Numbered from the stretch's first letter, positions 9,023-17,571 are shown. The stretch is DNA of 64,000 nucleotides from Peribacillus glennii (GCF_003429105.1 NZ_QVTD01000005.1:124001-188000); one strand, 5' to 3'. Notes: generated by a model not told the origin, from the sequence alone. Made by a program: numbers and translations.

Positions 9023-9072
9023 TAAAAAAACCCGAATAAGGGACCTTTTAAAAAATGTCCCTTATTTGGGTT
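9023..9072 (-). terminator. terminator of the signal-peptide gene
   Basis: A 16-bp stem (AACCCGAATAAGGGAC / GTCCCTTATTTGGGTT, one mismatch), followed leftward by eight T residues. It starts 57 nt past the stop of the 53-codon peptide gene and supports a real leftward transcript there. Confidence 0.9.
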
Positions 9073-9128
9073 AGTTCGAAATTTCACTAAAGGAAAAACC
9101 ATTCCTATTGAGGGGCCTTTTCCCTTTG

Positions 9129-9290
9129 TTAGTGTTGATCGGGCAAATCCTTAAAAACGATTGTATCAGCTAGAGAATAGTGTGTGATAGTAAGATTTTT
9201 ACCAGTATTAATTTCTTCTAATGGAGTTACTGATTTAGCTGAAAAAAGTAATGCAGAAAGAATGATGAACCTGATTATGAACTTTTTCAT
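9129..9290 (-). CDS. PapR-like exported signal peptide precursor (candidate)
   Basis: A 53-codon gene with AGGTG five nt before ATG 9290. The product has a classical export signal: MKKFIIRFIILSALLFSAKS (positive N-terminus, hydrophobic core, likely cleavage after A18 or S20). A 33-residue polar tail ends in FKDLPDQH. It lies 226 nt downstream of a PlcR-like regulator on the same strand and ends at a strong terminator. In B. cereus, papR sits in the same place after plcR, has the same size and build, and matures to C-terminal peptides such as ADLPFEF; the Asp-Leu-Pro core is shared here. By analogy it would be secreted, trimmed, re-imported by Opp and bound by the regulator (inference). Confidence 0.72.
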   Translation of the reverse strand: MKKFIIRFIILSALLFSAKSVTPLEEINTGKNLTITHYSLADTIVFKDLPDQH

Positions 9291-9516
9291 AAAAACACCT
9301 CGAAATTAGTCTTTTTGAATCTTCCATATTACACTAATTTCATTGTAACTTGGATTCCAAAATGAAGGATTCCGCCTATTATGCTGTATTTTTGAATATT
9401 TATCACATGAACGTCCGCTAACTATAGAACGTGAGTCTCTTAATAATAATTGGAATATTTTCGACAAAAAAACCTACACATCCAAAAGGAAAAAGGAGGA
9501 TAAATAGAAACCCCGC

Positions 9517-10425
9517 CTATTTTGCAGGAATATCCAACGTTCCTGTGTTTTTAAGGTGGATTTCCATTAATTTTACAGACTCGACCATTTTATCATTTCC
9601 CTGAATATCGAAAGTAGTGATACTTTTCTTTATGTAAATATCTCCATTCAAGAAATCATCTAATCGGAAGTAATTGGATGCACATTGATAATACAATTCA
9701 CCCAACAGATATAGAACTTCATTCTTCAAAGCATATGAAATCCCTTTTTTACAAATATCCAAGGACTTTTCATATTCTCCAATATCCGTGTACGCTTTGC
9801 CTAAACCGTACTCAATTCTCAATCTTATGGTTAGGTCCCTGGGATTTTCAATAAGCCTGATATGTTCGAGTAAACTATTGTAGAGAGTTATGGCTTCATC
9901 GTAATCCCCTTTTTCTTTATAGAGAATAGCAATGCTATTGCTTATTTCTATTTCCCTCTCTTTCATTAGCCTATTTCTTGAATAATAGGTAAGGCGGAGG
10001 GCAAAATTTAATTTCTCAATAGATTTGGTGTCATTTTTATTCAAATAAAATTCACATATTGCTTCGTGCCATAGAAAAAATTGCTTATGCTCTGTCGAAA
10101 AAAATAAAGGATTTTTCTGTTCAGCCTTAATAATGTTATGAACTGCTTCATAATCCCGCTCTCTAATATAGTATCTAATAAGATGATAAACATCCCGGAT
10201 ATAATCAAGTCTTGGATTTTCAGCAATATCAAAAAAGTAATTCATATCAACACCAAGCTTTTTAGCAAGTTGGTATAATAATATAGCAGAAGGTACTTCA
10301 TTTGAATTCTCGATCTTGCTTATATGTGCCTGTGTACAAATTCCTTCGGCAAGATCTTTTTGGCTCATATTTGAGAATTTTCTTAGATTCTTAATTACTT
10401 TTCCGATATCAATATTCACTATCAA
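9517..10425 (-). CDS. PlcR-like RNPP transcriptional regulator (HTH plus TPR)
   Basis: A regulator of about 302 residues with an N-terminal XRE-type helix-turn-helix (IGKVIKNLRKFSNMSQKDLAEGICTQ then HISKIENSN, residues about 6-45) and a C-terminal all-helical TPR region (YKEKGDYDEAITLYNSLL, YGLGKAYTDIGEYEKSL, LGELYYQCASNYFRLDDF). Size, layout and the QxxIS-x-IE segment resemble PlcR. RNPP proteins bind a re-imported peptide in the TPR groove. The frame is open to 10452, but TTG 10425 is the best start because GGTGGTG lies 7 nt before it. A short gene for an exported peptide follows on the same strand. Targets are unknown; no obvious PlcR box (TATGNANNNNTNCATA) was found nearby. Confidence 0.8.
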   Translation of the reverse strand: MIVNIDIGKVIKNLRKFSNMSQKDLAEGICTQAHISKIENSNEVPSAILLYQLAKKLGVDMNYFFDIAENPRLDYIRDVYHLIRYYIRERDYEAVHNIIKAEQKNPLFFSTEHKQFFLWHEAICEFYLNKNDTKSIEKLNFALRLTYYSRNRLMKEREIEISNSIAILYKEKGDYDEAITLYNSLLEHIRLIENPRDLTIRLRIEYGLGKAYTDIGEYEKSLDICKKGISYALKNEVLYLLGELYYQCASNYFRLDDFLNGDIYIKKSITTFDIQGNDKMVESVKLMEIHLKNTGTLDIPAK

Positions 10426-11005
10426 CTTTTGGCACCACCATAACAGCAACATCTATTGGCTATTTGAACTATATAAGTTGCCTAAAAAATTAAGCATTGT
10501 GAAAAATTCAATTGATTCTTGGGCTCATTTAAGGTCGAACCGTATAGGCCGGGCAAAAAGCAGGGCTTCCTTCTCTGCCTATATTGGGGCAACCTTTCTG
10601 CTTTGATGAAAGACGTATGAAACTCGTGTTTCACATGAATGAGACAAAGATATATTGGACATTATATTTCAATTAATAAATGAAACTTATATAATTATTT
10701 AGATTCTTGGCTGCACTATTTTTCAAACGGTTTATGAAGCCCATGCTGATACAAACGTTCTGGCAAAGATAGGAAATATTTTGTTATAAATATCCCGTAA
10801 TTTTAGAAATATATGACTATTTTACCATAAACGAAAACAAGCTGCCAGGCATACGATATTCAATGTGCGGCACCAAGAAATATATAAGGAAACTGCGACC
10901 TGGACATCTTTCATTGGGCTTTTAGGGCGGTTAGTTATCCTCGCTCAGTTCTTTTCTTTCTTATCATCATAGTGGTAATGCAGGTCTATCTGACTATTAA
11001 TAGAG
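10426..11005. other. gene-free stretch upstream of the PlcR-like gene
   Basis: About 580 bp with no supportable gene. The only feature noted is an imperfect operator-like palindrome TGAAACTCGTGTTTCA at 10618-10633 (6-bp arms, 4-bp spacer), about 190 bp before the regulator start. Its role is unknown. Confidence 0.4.
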
Positions 11006-11042
11006 AATAAAAAAACAGGCTTGATTATCAATCAGCCTGTTT
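11006..11042 (-). terminator. terminator of the siderophore uptake operon
   Basis: An AACAGGCTTGATT / AATCAGCCTGTT stem (one base offset) with a short loop, overlapping the yusU stop, followed leftward by a run of seven T residues. Confidence 0.85.
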
Positions 11043-11297
11043 TCCATCCGCTTTCTGCCCCGAACGGTGTGCATCATTCAATTGTTTGATTTCCTTAATG
11101 ATTTCCATAAGGCTGCTTTTTGCGTCCGGATGTGTTTCATTCCAATGTTTTGCAAGAGCCGGCATGGACTTCGCAATGTACGTGTAAAGTGCCCAATATC
11201 TTACCTTCTCCTGCAGTTCTGGCCCCTTTTCACCGGTTAGCAGTTCCGTGTACTTTTCCAAAAGTGCAGCAAACTTCGAATCGAACTCTTTATCCAT
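11028..11297 (-). CDS. yusU: DUF2573 family protein YusU
   Basis: An 89-residue, largely helical soluble protein (MDKEFDSKFAALLEKYTELL ... AKSMPALAKHWNETHPDAKS). It corresponds to B. subtilis YusU, which also sits beside yusV. The start ATG 11297 is chosen because AAGGGAG precedes it with 6-nt spacing; the longer frame to 11342 would overlap the preceding gene. It is the last gene of a Fur-type operon of permeases, ATPase and FhuF-like reductase, so a link to iron-siderophore handling is suggested by context only. No metal-binding motif is visible. Confidence 0.85.
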   Translation of the reverse strand: MDKEFDSKFAALLEKYTELLTGEKGPELQEKVRYWALYTYIAKSMPALAKHWNETHPDAKSSLMEIIKEIKQLNDAHRSGQKADGKQAD

Positions 11298-11310
11298 TGA
11301 ATCTCCCTTT

Positions 11311-12063
11311 CTATTTGCGCGAAAACCTAGGGCACCCTCCACACATTTTTTTTGCCCCTGCTTTATAAGATAAACAGCATGTTTGACGAATTCTGGCCGG
11401 TTTTTCGCGTTCAGGCAGCAAAACCTTTTCAGAGTAATAGCGGTGCAAGGGATTAGCGTGGAGATTTCCGAAAATACTGCCTGGCGCCTCGTATACCAAG
11501 TACTGGAAATCGGATTCTATCCGTTCAGTTACTTCCAAGTCCATGTATTGTTCGAGCTGCGTTTCATACAGCCAAAATATATAGATAGCAATATTCTCCC
11601 AAAGGATCAGTTTTGATAATTTTGTTTCTTTTGAAAGCATATCAATAATGGGGTAAAGATGCCCGGCAAAGGTCTGCCGGCATATTTCTGCACGTGCCTT
11701 TAAACGGTTACAGCCAATCGAGTCAGCCGATATATCGCTATATTCGATATCAGGGATAAAACCCGGTTTTCCATTGTCATGAAAAGAAATATTCTCTATG
11801 GCCCCATTGATACTCTTATTCAAGACAGACATGGCAAACAAATTAATGACCACATAAAAACTGTACCGTTTCATTAAAATCGAGGCCGTGACCTTTAGAT
11901 CCGGTGCTCTCAGCCTTTCTTGAATGGCCAGCAGGGTGCCATGTAATCTCTCGCCACTAAGCAAATCAGCAGCATGAAAAGAAAAAGCGGAAGATTCAGC
12001 ATTACAAGCAAAGCGGTAACCTGCTAATATCTCTATTTCATGTTCTGTCAGTTTGCTATGCAT
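11311..12063 (-). CDS. FhuF-like siderophore-iron reductase
   Basis: A 250-residue protein ending in the FhuF-type [2Fe-2S] ligand pattern: C229-C230, ten residues, C241-x2-C244 (TCCLSYKAGAKKMCGGCP). FhuF-family proteins reduce the ferric ion of imported hydroxamate siderophores so that iron is released in the cytoplasm. The N-terminal part is poorly conserved but has the helical FhuF/IucA-C-like layout. Its ATG overlaps the last codons of the ATPase gene by 8 nt, implying translational coupling, and the operon imports ferric siderophores. This strongly supports the reductase role, although no activity can be read from sequence. Confidence 0.85.
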   Translation of the reverse strand: MHSKLTEHEIEILAGYRFACNAESSAFSFHAADLLSGERLHGTLLAIQERLRAPDLKVTASILMKRYSFYVVINLFAMSVLNKSINGAIENISFHDNGKPGFIPDIEYSDISADSIGCNRLKARAEICRQTFAGHLYPIIDMLSKETKLSKLILWENIAIYIFWLYETQLEQYMDLEVTERIESDFQYLVYEAPGSIFGNLHANPLHRYYSEKVLLPEREKPARIRQTCCLSYKAGAKKMCGGCPRFSRK

Positions 12064-12874
12064 TTATGGGAGTCTCCTTCAAAATACATCTTCCCTTGCC
12101 ATACGGGATGCAAAGCGGCGTGCCGAAAAGCGGATCAACAGTAACCTCACAGTCCATTTGAAACACTTCCTTCACCAGGGAACAATTAATAATATATTCC
12201 GGTTTTCCCTGAGCAAATACCGTTTTATTTTTTAATGCGACAATATGATGGGCATAACGGCTGGCCAAATTAAGGTCATGCAGTACCATGATGATTGTCC
12301 GGTTTTCCTTTTCATTCAAGTCAAACAATAAATCAAGAATCTCAATTTGGTGGGTCATGTCCAGGTATGTCGTTGGTTCATCCAACAGCAGGATGTCTGT
12401 ATCCTGCGCAAGAGTCATTGCAATCCAGGCGCGTTGCCGCTGCCCCCCTGAAAGGGAATCTACGGGATGATATTTCAGATCTGAAAGACCGGTTGCACGC
12501 AGGGCTGCTTCCACCTTTTGCTCATCTTCTTCCGTCCATTGCTTAAGCCAGGTTTGGTAAGGGTATCTGCCTTGCTTTACAAGTTGCAAAATTGTCAGCC
12601 CTTCAGGTGCTACAGGTGCCTGGGGGAGAATGGCCATTTTTTTTGCCACTTCTTTAGTCGGCAGTTTCGCTATTGCTTCCCCATCGAGCAATACGGAACC
12701 TGAAACCGGCTTCAATAAGCGGGCGATTGACCGCAGAAGGGTAGATTTCCCGCAGCCATTACTTCCGATGAACACCGTTATTTCCCCTTTAGGGATGGCT
12801 AAATCGAGGTGGTCTATAATTGATTGTTCACCGTAAGATAGTGTTAAAGCTTCGGTTTTTATCGCACTTTCCAT
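12056..12874 (-). CDS. yusV: ferric-siderophore ABC transporter ATP-binding protein YusV
   Basis: A 272-residue ABC ATPase of the FecE/FepC class. Walker A is GSNGCGKST (residues about 37-45), the signature is LSGGQRQR, Walker B is ILLLDEP and the H-loop is VLHDLNLASRYA. YusV is the ATPase that B. subtilis uses with several siderophore permeases (FeuBC, YfiZ-YfhA). Here it is encoded right after two FecCD permeases, 33 nt downstream. Start ATG 12874 follows AAGGAG. The C-terminal tail (CIPYGKGRC) is typical of FecE-like ATPases. Confidence 0.93.
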   Translation of the reverse strand: MESAIKTEALTLSYGEQSIIDHLDLAIPKGEITVFIGSNGCGKSTLLRSIARLLKPVSGSVLLDGEAIAKLPTKEVAKKMAILPQAPVAPEGLTILQLVKQGRYPYQTWLKQWTEEDEQKVEAALRATGLSDLKYHPVDSLSGGQRQRAWIAMTLAQDTDILLLDEPTTYLDMTHQIEILDLLFDLNEKENRTIIMVLHDLNLASRYAHHIVALKNKTVFAQGKPEYIINCSLVKEVFQMDCEVTVDPLFGTPLCIPYGKGRCILKETPINA

Positions 12875-12907
12875 TTCCCTTACTCCTTTGCTTCTAGAAT
12901 AATGTTT

Positions 12908-13963
12908 TCATGTGTTTCTGGTTTTATATAATAAATAGATAAAATATGGTGCCCCAATACTTGCAGTGAACACACCGGCAGGGATTTCCAGAGGAGCGAA
13001 CAGCGTCCTGCCTATTAAATCGGCAACAAGTACCAAGACAGCTCCTATCAAGGCAGCTACCGGCAATAAAGCACCAAAATCGCTCCCGACCAGACGCCTT
13101 GCCATATGAGGAGCCATTAATCCCACGAACCCGATTCCTCCGCCAAATGCCACAGCCCCTCCGGTCAAGGCAGTAGCAATGACCAATAAAAACAGCCTTT
13201 GTTTCTCCACTTTAGTTCCCATTCCTAGAGCAATGTCCTCTCCAAGCTCCTGAACATTTAAATTGCGGCCTAGTGCAAACGCAATAGACATGATGATCAA
13301 CACCAGTGGTACGAGGATATAAACGTCTGTCCATTTCGCCCCATTAACGGAACCTGTTATCCAAATATTCGCTTGGGACGCCCGGTAAATAGGCCCCAAA
13401 ATCATCATCATTGTTGTCCCGGCCTGCATCAAGGCGGAGATACCTATTCCTATCAAGACCAGCCTGGTTGGAGCTGCCCCATTTTTCCACGCAAAGGAAT
13501 AGACGATAAAAGCGGTGATTGCTGCTCCGGCAAACGCCGCCAAGGGAAGCCAGCCAATGCTTACCGTCAAGGAATTGTTCTTGTCGCTGAACAGGGCGAG
13601 GAAGGAAACAACCGCAAAGGATGCACCGCCTGTCAATCCGATTATGTCAGGTGAAGCAAGCGGATTTCGGATGATCCCCTGCAGGATTCCGCCAGCAACA
13701 GCAAGGGCCATCCCCACCATCATCGCAACCACTATGCGGGGAAGCCTGAATGAAGTAATAACCATCGTTTCCAGTTCATTTCCGGCACCCAACAATGCTT
13801 TCGCAACCTGTAATGGTGATATAAACATCTGCCCGGCACTAGCGCTAAGTAAAAATAACGCCAAAAGTAAAAGGAGCAAAACAGCAAAAACATTAATAGC
13901 CTTTTTATCCAGTAAATAAGAGATGAAACCACCAAACAAACGAAAACTTTTGTACTTATTCAT
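12908..13963 (-). CDS. FecCD-family ferric-siderophore permease (second subunit, YfhA-like)
   Basis: A 351-residue integral membrane permease with about nine or ten hydrophobic segments. FecCD motifs are LPRIVVAMMVGMALAVAGGILQ, NPLASPDIIGLTGGASF and GIGFVGLMAPHMARRLVG. It forms a heterodimer channel with the preceding permease for BtuC-like import. The start ATG 13963 overlaps the stop of the first permease by ATGA, so translation is coupled. The longer frame (to 14128) lies inside the upstream gene and was rejected. Closest relatives are probably the YfhA/FeuC type for hydroxamate or catechol siderophores; the substrate cannot be read from sequence. Confidence 0.93.
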   Translation of the reverse strand: MNKYKSFRLFGGFISYLLDKKAINVFAVLLLLLLALFLLSASAGQMFISPLQVAKALLGAGNELETMVITSFRLPRIVVAMMVGMALAVAGGILQGIIRNPLASPDIIGLTGGASFAVVSFLALFSDKNNSLTVSIGWLPLAAFAGAAITAFIVYSFAWKNGAAPTRLVLIGIGISALMQAGTTMMMILGPIYRASQANIWITGSVNGAKWTDVYILVPLVLIIMSIAFALGRNLNVQELGEDIALGMGTKVEKQRLFLLVIATALTGGAVAFGGGIGFVGLMAPHMARRLVGSDFGALLPVAALIGAVLVLVADLIGRTLFAPLEIPAGVFTASIGAPYFIYLLYKTRNT

Positions 13964-14964
13964 TTTGCGTTGAACCCCTTTCTCGCAATATATATAAAGA
14001 AAGGAGTACCAATGATTGCAGTCATGACTCCGACTGGAATTTCCTGCGGCATGATTACATACCTGGCCAAGATATCCGCTGCTACCAGCAGAATCGCTCC
14101 AAGCAGCGCACTGTATGGCATCACCCACCTATGGTCGATGCCAACAGCCGCCCGAGTGACATGCGGAATGACTATGCCGATAAAGCCGACAGGACCAGCA
14201 ATCGCCACAGCACCGCCGGCGAGTAAAATAACACAGAGTGCGGCAATAATTTTAATGGCGCCAACTCTAAGGCCAAGGCTTTTCGCCACATCATCACCCA
14301 TTGAAAGAAGGTTCAACCTTGACGCAAGTAATAAAGAGATAATCCAGCCAATTACTAAATAAGGCAGTATACCAGCCAATGTTTCGAGTTTTCGTCCCTG
14401 GACTGAACCAGCCAGCCAGAATAGAACCTGTTCAAGAGCTGTCTCATCTATAACCAGAAGCCCCTGGGTCAATGATGAAAACAATGCCGCAATGGCCGCT
14501 CCTGCCAGCGTCAATTTCATTGGGGTAAGGCCTTCCCTTCCAAAGGAACCTGCGCAGTAAACTCCTATGGCAGCAACAGCCGCGCCTAAAAAGGATAACC
14601 ATGTATAGGCCTGCAAACTGCCGACGGAAAAAAGTGTAGCTGCAGCAACTACAGACAATCCAGCTCCCGCATTAATGCCAAATGTACCGGGGGATGCAAG
14701 CGGGTTCTTGGTCAATGTCTGCATCAACACTCCGGCCACGGCCAGGCTTGCCCCTACGCAGGCAGCGATCAAGGATCTCGGAAGCCTTACGGATTGCAGG
14801 ATGATATGTTCATTCGAGCCGTTAAAATTGGTGAAGGCTTCTTTCGCTGTACTCCAGGAAGTATCGGTATATCCGTAAACAACACTGGCACACATTATAA
14901 AAAATAAGAACACTAGTAAAAAACTAAAACCCAACGTTTTTTGGGATACGGTTTTTAAAAGCAT
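13960..14964 (-). CDS. FecCD-family ferric-siderophore permease (first subunit, YfiZ-like)
   Basis: A 334-residue polytopic permease with FecCD signatures: VRLPRSLIAACVGASLAVAGVLMQ, NPLASPGTFGINAGAGL, and GPVGFIGIVIPHVTRAAVG near the C-terminus (the EAA-like ATPase contact). First gene of the leftward operon. The start ATG 14964 (MLLKTVSQ) is preferred over the GTG at 15003 because AAGAGAGG precedes it. Two Fur boxes lie within about 220 bp upstream, between this gene and the divergent binding-protein gene, so iron repression is expected. It ends in ATGA overlap with the second permease. Confidence 0.92.
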   Translation of the reverse strand: MLLKTVSQKTLGFSFLLVFLFFIMCASVVYGYTDTSWSTAKEAFTNFNGSNEHIILQSVRLPRSLIAACVGASLAVAGVLMQTLTKNPLASPGTFGINAGAGLSVVAAATLFSVGSLQAYTWLSFLGAAVAAIGVYCAGSFGREGLTPMKLTLAGAAIAALFSSLTQGLLVIDETALEQVLFWLAGSVQGRKLETLAGILPYLVIGWIISLLLASRLNLLSMGDDVAKSLGLRVGAIKIIAALCVILLAGGAVAIAGPVGFIGIVIPHVTRAAVGIDHRWVMPYSALLGAILLVAADILARYVIMPQEIPVGVMTAIIGTPFFIYIARKGFNAK

Positions 14965-15100
14965 ATACGCGTTTCCTCTCTTAAATAACCTGTTTAATTC
15001 CACGTTTTAAATATCTATGTAAAAACAGCTTCTCTTAATCGCGGAAAAACTCTCTTAATATTTTTAGTCTATTGAATTTCAAAATACCTGTCAATGACAA

Positions 15101-15115
15101 TGAAAATCGTTTTCA
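15101..15115. promoter_or_regulatory. Fur box, permease side
   Basis: TGAAAATCGTTTTCA, a 7-1-7 inverted repeat matching the Bacillus Fur box TGATAATNATTATCA at 12 of 14 arm positions. It lies about 135 bp before the first permease gene and 9 bp before the divergent -35. Confidence 0.75.
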
Positions 15116-15123
15116 ATTAATTA

Positions 15124-15152
15124 TTGACATAAGCTCCTTTTGATTTTATTAT
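15124..15152 (+). promoter_or_regulatory. sigma-A promoter of the siderophore-binding lipoprotein gene
   Basis: TTGACA (15124-15129), 17-bp spacer, TATTAT (15147-15152). The predicted start site is near 15159, just before the Fur box at 15167. Confidence 0.85.
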
Positions 15153-15166
15153 CAAAACAAAGGTGA

Positions 15167-15181
15167 TGATAATGATTATCA
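15167..15181. promoter_or_regulatory. Fur box, perfect 7-1-7, binding-protein side
   Basis: TGATAATGATTATCA is an exact match to the Bacillus Fur 7-1-7 consensus. It covers roughly +9 to +23 of the predicted transcript of the binding-protein gene, a position that would block initiation when iron is plentiful. Confidence 0.93.
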
Positions 15182-15218
15182 TTAGCAATTCAATTACATA
15201 GTATTTAGGAGGAATATC

Positions 15219-16208
15219 ATGTCAAAGAAACATGCCGTTTTATTGGCAATGCTGTCAGTTATCTTTTCCATCATTCTTTCAGCTTGCGGAGCTAAGGAGC
15301 AAAATGCGGAAACGCAAGAAGAATCTGGTTCTAAGGAAAAAGGCTATACAGTAGAACATGCCATGGGCACAACCGAAATCCCGGCAACGCCTAAAAAGGT
15401 TGTAATTTTAACTAATGAAGGAACTGAAGCCCTTTTATCCATGGGTGTTACACCAGTTGGGGCAGTTAAATCCTGGATTGGGGAGCCTTGGTACAATCAT
15501 ATCAAGGACGAAATGAAAGATGTCCAGGTTGTAGGAACAGAAAGTGAGATCAACCTTGAGGCCATTGCAGCCCTACAGCCCGACTTGATTATCGGAAACA
15601 AGCTGCGCCAGGAGCCCTTCTACGAAAAACTGAATCAAATTGCCCCTACTGTGTTTTCAGAGACATTGAGAGGCGATTGGAAAGAGAATTTTAGTTTATA
15701 TGCGAAGGCATTGAATCGTAAGGAAAAAGGAAACGAAGTGTTAGGCCAATATGACCAAAAAGTGGCAAACCTGAAGGAAAAACTGGGTGACCAAGTGAAT
15801 CAGGAGGTGTCTGTAGTACGTTTTATGGCCGGAGTCACACGTATTTATTACACCGATTCCTTTTCAGGCGTGATTTTCAATGAACTAGGCTTTAAACGTG
15901 CGAAACAACAAGAAAAACTGTTTACGGACGAGAATAAGCTTGGGAATCTTGCGGTTGAGGTAGGCAAGGAAGCCATCCCCGAAATGGATGCAGATCGCCT
16001 GTTTTATTTTACATATGCCCCTGCAGGTGACAAAAAAGCATTGGCTACGGAAAAAGAATGGCTTAACGACCCGTTGTGGAAGAATTTGAATGCTGTCAAA
16101 AAGGGAAATGCACACCAGGTTGATGACGCCATTTGGAATACAGCCGGTGGTGTTAAAGCCGCCAATCTTATGCTGGATGATATCGAAAAGATATTTATTG
16201 GTAAATAA
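15219..16208 (+). CDS. ferric-siderophore-binding lipoprotein (YfiY-like)
   Basis: A 329-residue class III substrate-binding protein anchored to the membrane outer face. The signal peptide ends in the lipobox LSAC (Cys22). The mature part has the two-lobed FepB/FhuD pattern: PKKVVILTNEGTEALLSMGVTPVGA, LEAIAALQPDLIIGNKLR and PLWKNLNAVKKGNAHQVD. Start ATG 15219 follows AGGAGG. It is divergent from the permease-ATPase-reductase operon under shared Fur control, so it is very probably the receptor of that system. The exact siderophore is unknown; in B. subtilis the YfiYZ-YfhA-YusV system handles schizokinen/arthrobactin-type siderophores. Confidence 0.92.
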   Translation: MSKKHAVLLAMLSVIFSIILSACGAKEQNAETQEESGSKEKGYTVEHAMGTTEIPATPKKVVILTNEGTEALLSMGVTPVGAVKSWIGEPWYNHIKDEMKDVQVVGTESEINLEAIAALQPDLIIGNKLRQEPFYEKLNQIAPTVFSETLRGDWKENFSLYAKALNRKEKGNEVLGQYDQKVANLKEKLGDQVNQEVSVVRFMAGVTRIYYTDSFSGVIFNELGFKRAKQQEKLFTDENKLGNLAVEVGKEAIPEMDADRLFYFTYAPAGDKKALATEKEWLNDPLWKNLNAVKKGNAHQVDDAIWNTAGGVKAANLMLDDIEKIFIGK

Positions 16209-16221
16209 GCTAATAAAAAGA

Positions 16222-16250
16222 GGAAACACAGCGCCCGTGTTTCCCTTTTT
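16222..16250 (+). terminator. terminator of the binding-lipoprotein gene
   Basis: An 8-bp stem GGAAACAC / GTGTTTCC with a 7-nt loop, then CTTTTTGTTTT, 13 nt after the stop. Confidence 0.88.
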
Positions 16251-16366
16251 GTTTTGCATTATGTTACTGTCCTGCTCATTATGTTTAGCCAATACCTGGC
16301 TTACTGGATATATCAACAATTTGTTTCCAGTTTATTAAGCCGTCACATTGAGCTAGGTTGCATTAC

Positions 16367-16400
16367 AAAAAAAGCAAATGCATTTGCACTTGCTTTTTTT
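16367..16400. terminator. terminator at the end of the RodA-family gene (bidirectional)
   Basis: Stem AAAAAAAGCAA / TTGCTTTTTTT around a GCAAATGCATTTGC palindrome core, with T-runs on both strands, overlapping the stop of the RodA-family gene. Confidence 0.75.
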
Positions 16401-17571
16401 ATGTGTCAGTCGAAAACATGTACTTCTTATAGTGATACCTGATGCTGAAGATAAGTCCGATAGCAAGCATATTTCCCATTAAAGAACTTCCCCCGTAGCT
16501 TATGAACGGAAGCGGGATACCAGTGATCGGCAGGACACCGATCGTCATTCCGATATTCTGGAACACGTGGAAGGTAATCATGCTGATCACGCCTACACAT
16601 ACGTAGGTGTAAAAATTATTTTTTGTTTCCATTCCAATTTTGGTGATGTGATAGATTAACAGGAAAAATAAACTAATGACGATGCTCGAACCGATAAATC
16701 CAAATTCCTCGCCAATGACGCTGAAAATAAAATCGGTTTGGCTTTCGGGAAGATACACTTCCCGGGAACCGATGCCCTTTCCACCGGTTTGACCGGATCC
16801 GATCGCAAGCAGAGATTTTGTTAAGTGATAACCTGCGCTGCTTTGGTAATTATAAGGGTCAATCCAGGAATATATCCGGCCAAATTGATACTGTTGGACA
16901 CCTAAATACTTCTCAAGGATCTCTGGATGCCAAAGCACAAAATACATGACCGTTCCAGCCAAAGCTGCTCCCCCGGAAAAAATCGGCAATAAAATACGCC
17001 AGGAAATGCCCGAAATAAAAACCATTCCAAGCAATATAGCCAAGAGGACGAGCGATGTCCCCAAATCCGGCTGCTGCATGACGAGCGCCAAGGGCAGCAG
17101 CGTCACAAGTCCCAGCTTGCCCAGAAGCCATAAATCGGTTTGCATTGTTTTCACAGGGGTTTTTGTATGGTGGCCCGAAATCACATTAGCAAGGGATAAA
17201 ATCAAAAATACTTTCATAATTTCCGAAGGTTGCAGAGATCCCATAAAAGGGACTTGATACCAGCTTTTTGCTCCATTGACCGGTTTTGCAATACTTTCTG
17301 GGGCAATTATCAAGAACGCAAGCAAAAAACATCCGAATCCATATGCGTACCAGGAGATTTTTTTCAGTTGGTCAGAGTCGAAGGTAATGACCCCGATGAT
17401 GATGCCTACCCCTACGATATACCAGACAATTTGCTTCAGCAGAAAGTTCTGTCCGTATTGGCCTGTAGTCTGGGCACTATAAATCGCAATCGAGCTTGCG
17501 ATGAACAAAAGAAATATGATAAATGCCAATCCGAAATCGACACGGGAAGATATATTTTTTTCTGATTGCAT
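16399..17571 (-). CDS. SEDS-family peptidoglycan polymerase, RodA type
   Basis: A 390-residue polytopic protein of the RodA/FtsW/SpoVE (SEDS) family, which polymerises lipid II glycan strands. Motifs are NGAKSWYQVPFMGSLQPSE, MQQPDLGTSLVLLAI, the YSWIDPYNYQSSAGYHLTKSL loop with GSGQTGGKGIG, TDFIFSVIGEEFGF and the C-terminal PITGIPLPFISYGGSSLM. The essential Asp of the WIDP region is present. RodA works with a class B PBP in side-wall synthesis, but Bacilli carry several SEDS paralogues, so the specific role (growth, or sporulation like SpoVE) is not certain. ATG 17571 follows AAGGGAG. It is monocistronic. Confidence 0.9.
   Translation of the reverse strand: MQSEKNISSRVDFGLAFIIFLLFIASSIAIYSAQTTGQYGQNFLLKQIVWYIVGVGIIIGVITFDSDQLKKISWYAYGFGCFLLAFLIIAPESIAKPVNGAKSWYQVPFMGSLQPSEIMKVFLILSLANVISGHHTKTPVKTMQTDLWLLGKLGLVTLLPLALVMQQPDLGTSLVLLAILLGMVFISGISWRILLPIFSGGAALAGTVMYFVLWHPEILEKYLGVQQYQFGRIYSWIDPYNYQSSAGYHLTKSLLAIGSGQTGGKGIGSREVYLPESQTDFIFSVIGEEFGFIGSSIVISLFFLLIYHITKIGMETKNNFYTYVCVGVISMITFHVFQNIGMTIGVLPITGIPLPFISYGGSSLMGNMLAIGLIFSIRYHYKKYMFSTDT

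Noticed and set aside
9023..9102. N-terminal third of a 90-codon leftward frame starting at 9102
   Set aside because: It is the translated stem of a strong terminator and has no ribosome site.
10618..10633. TGAAACTCGTGTTTCA as a PlcR box for the PlcR-like regulator
   Set aside because: It does not match TATGNANNNNTNCATA and lies about 190 bp from the start codon; kept only as an unassigned palindrome.
12908..14128. Long version of the second FecCD permease starting at 14128
   Set aside because: The first 55 residues overlap the upstream permease in another frame and are not permease-like; ATG 13963 with ATGA coupling is better.
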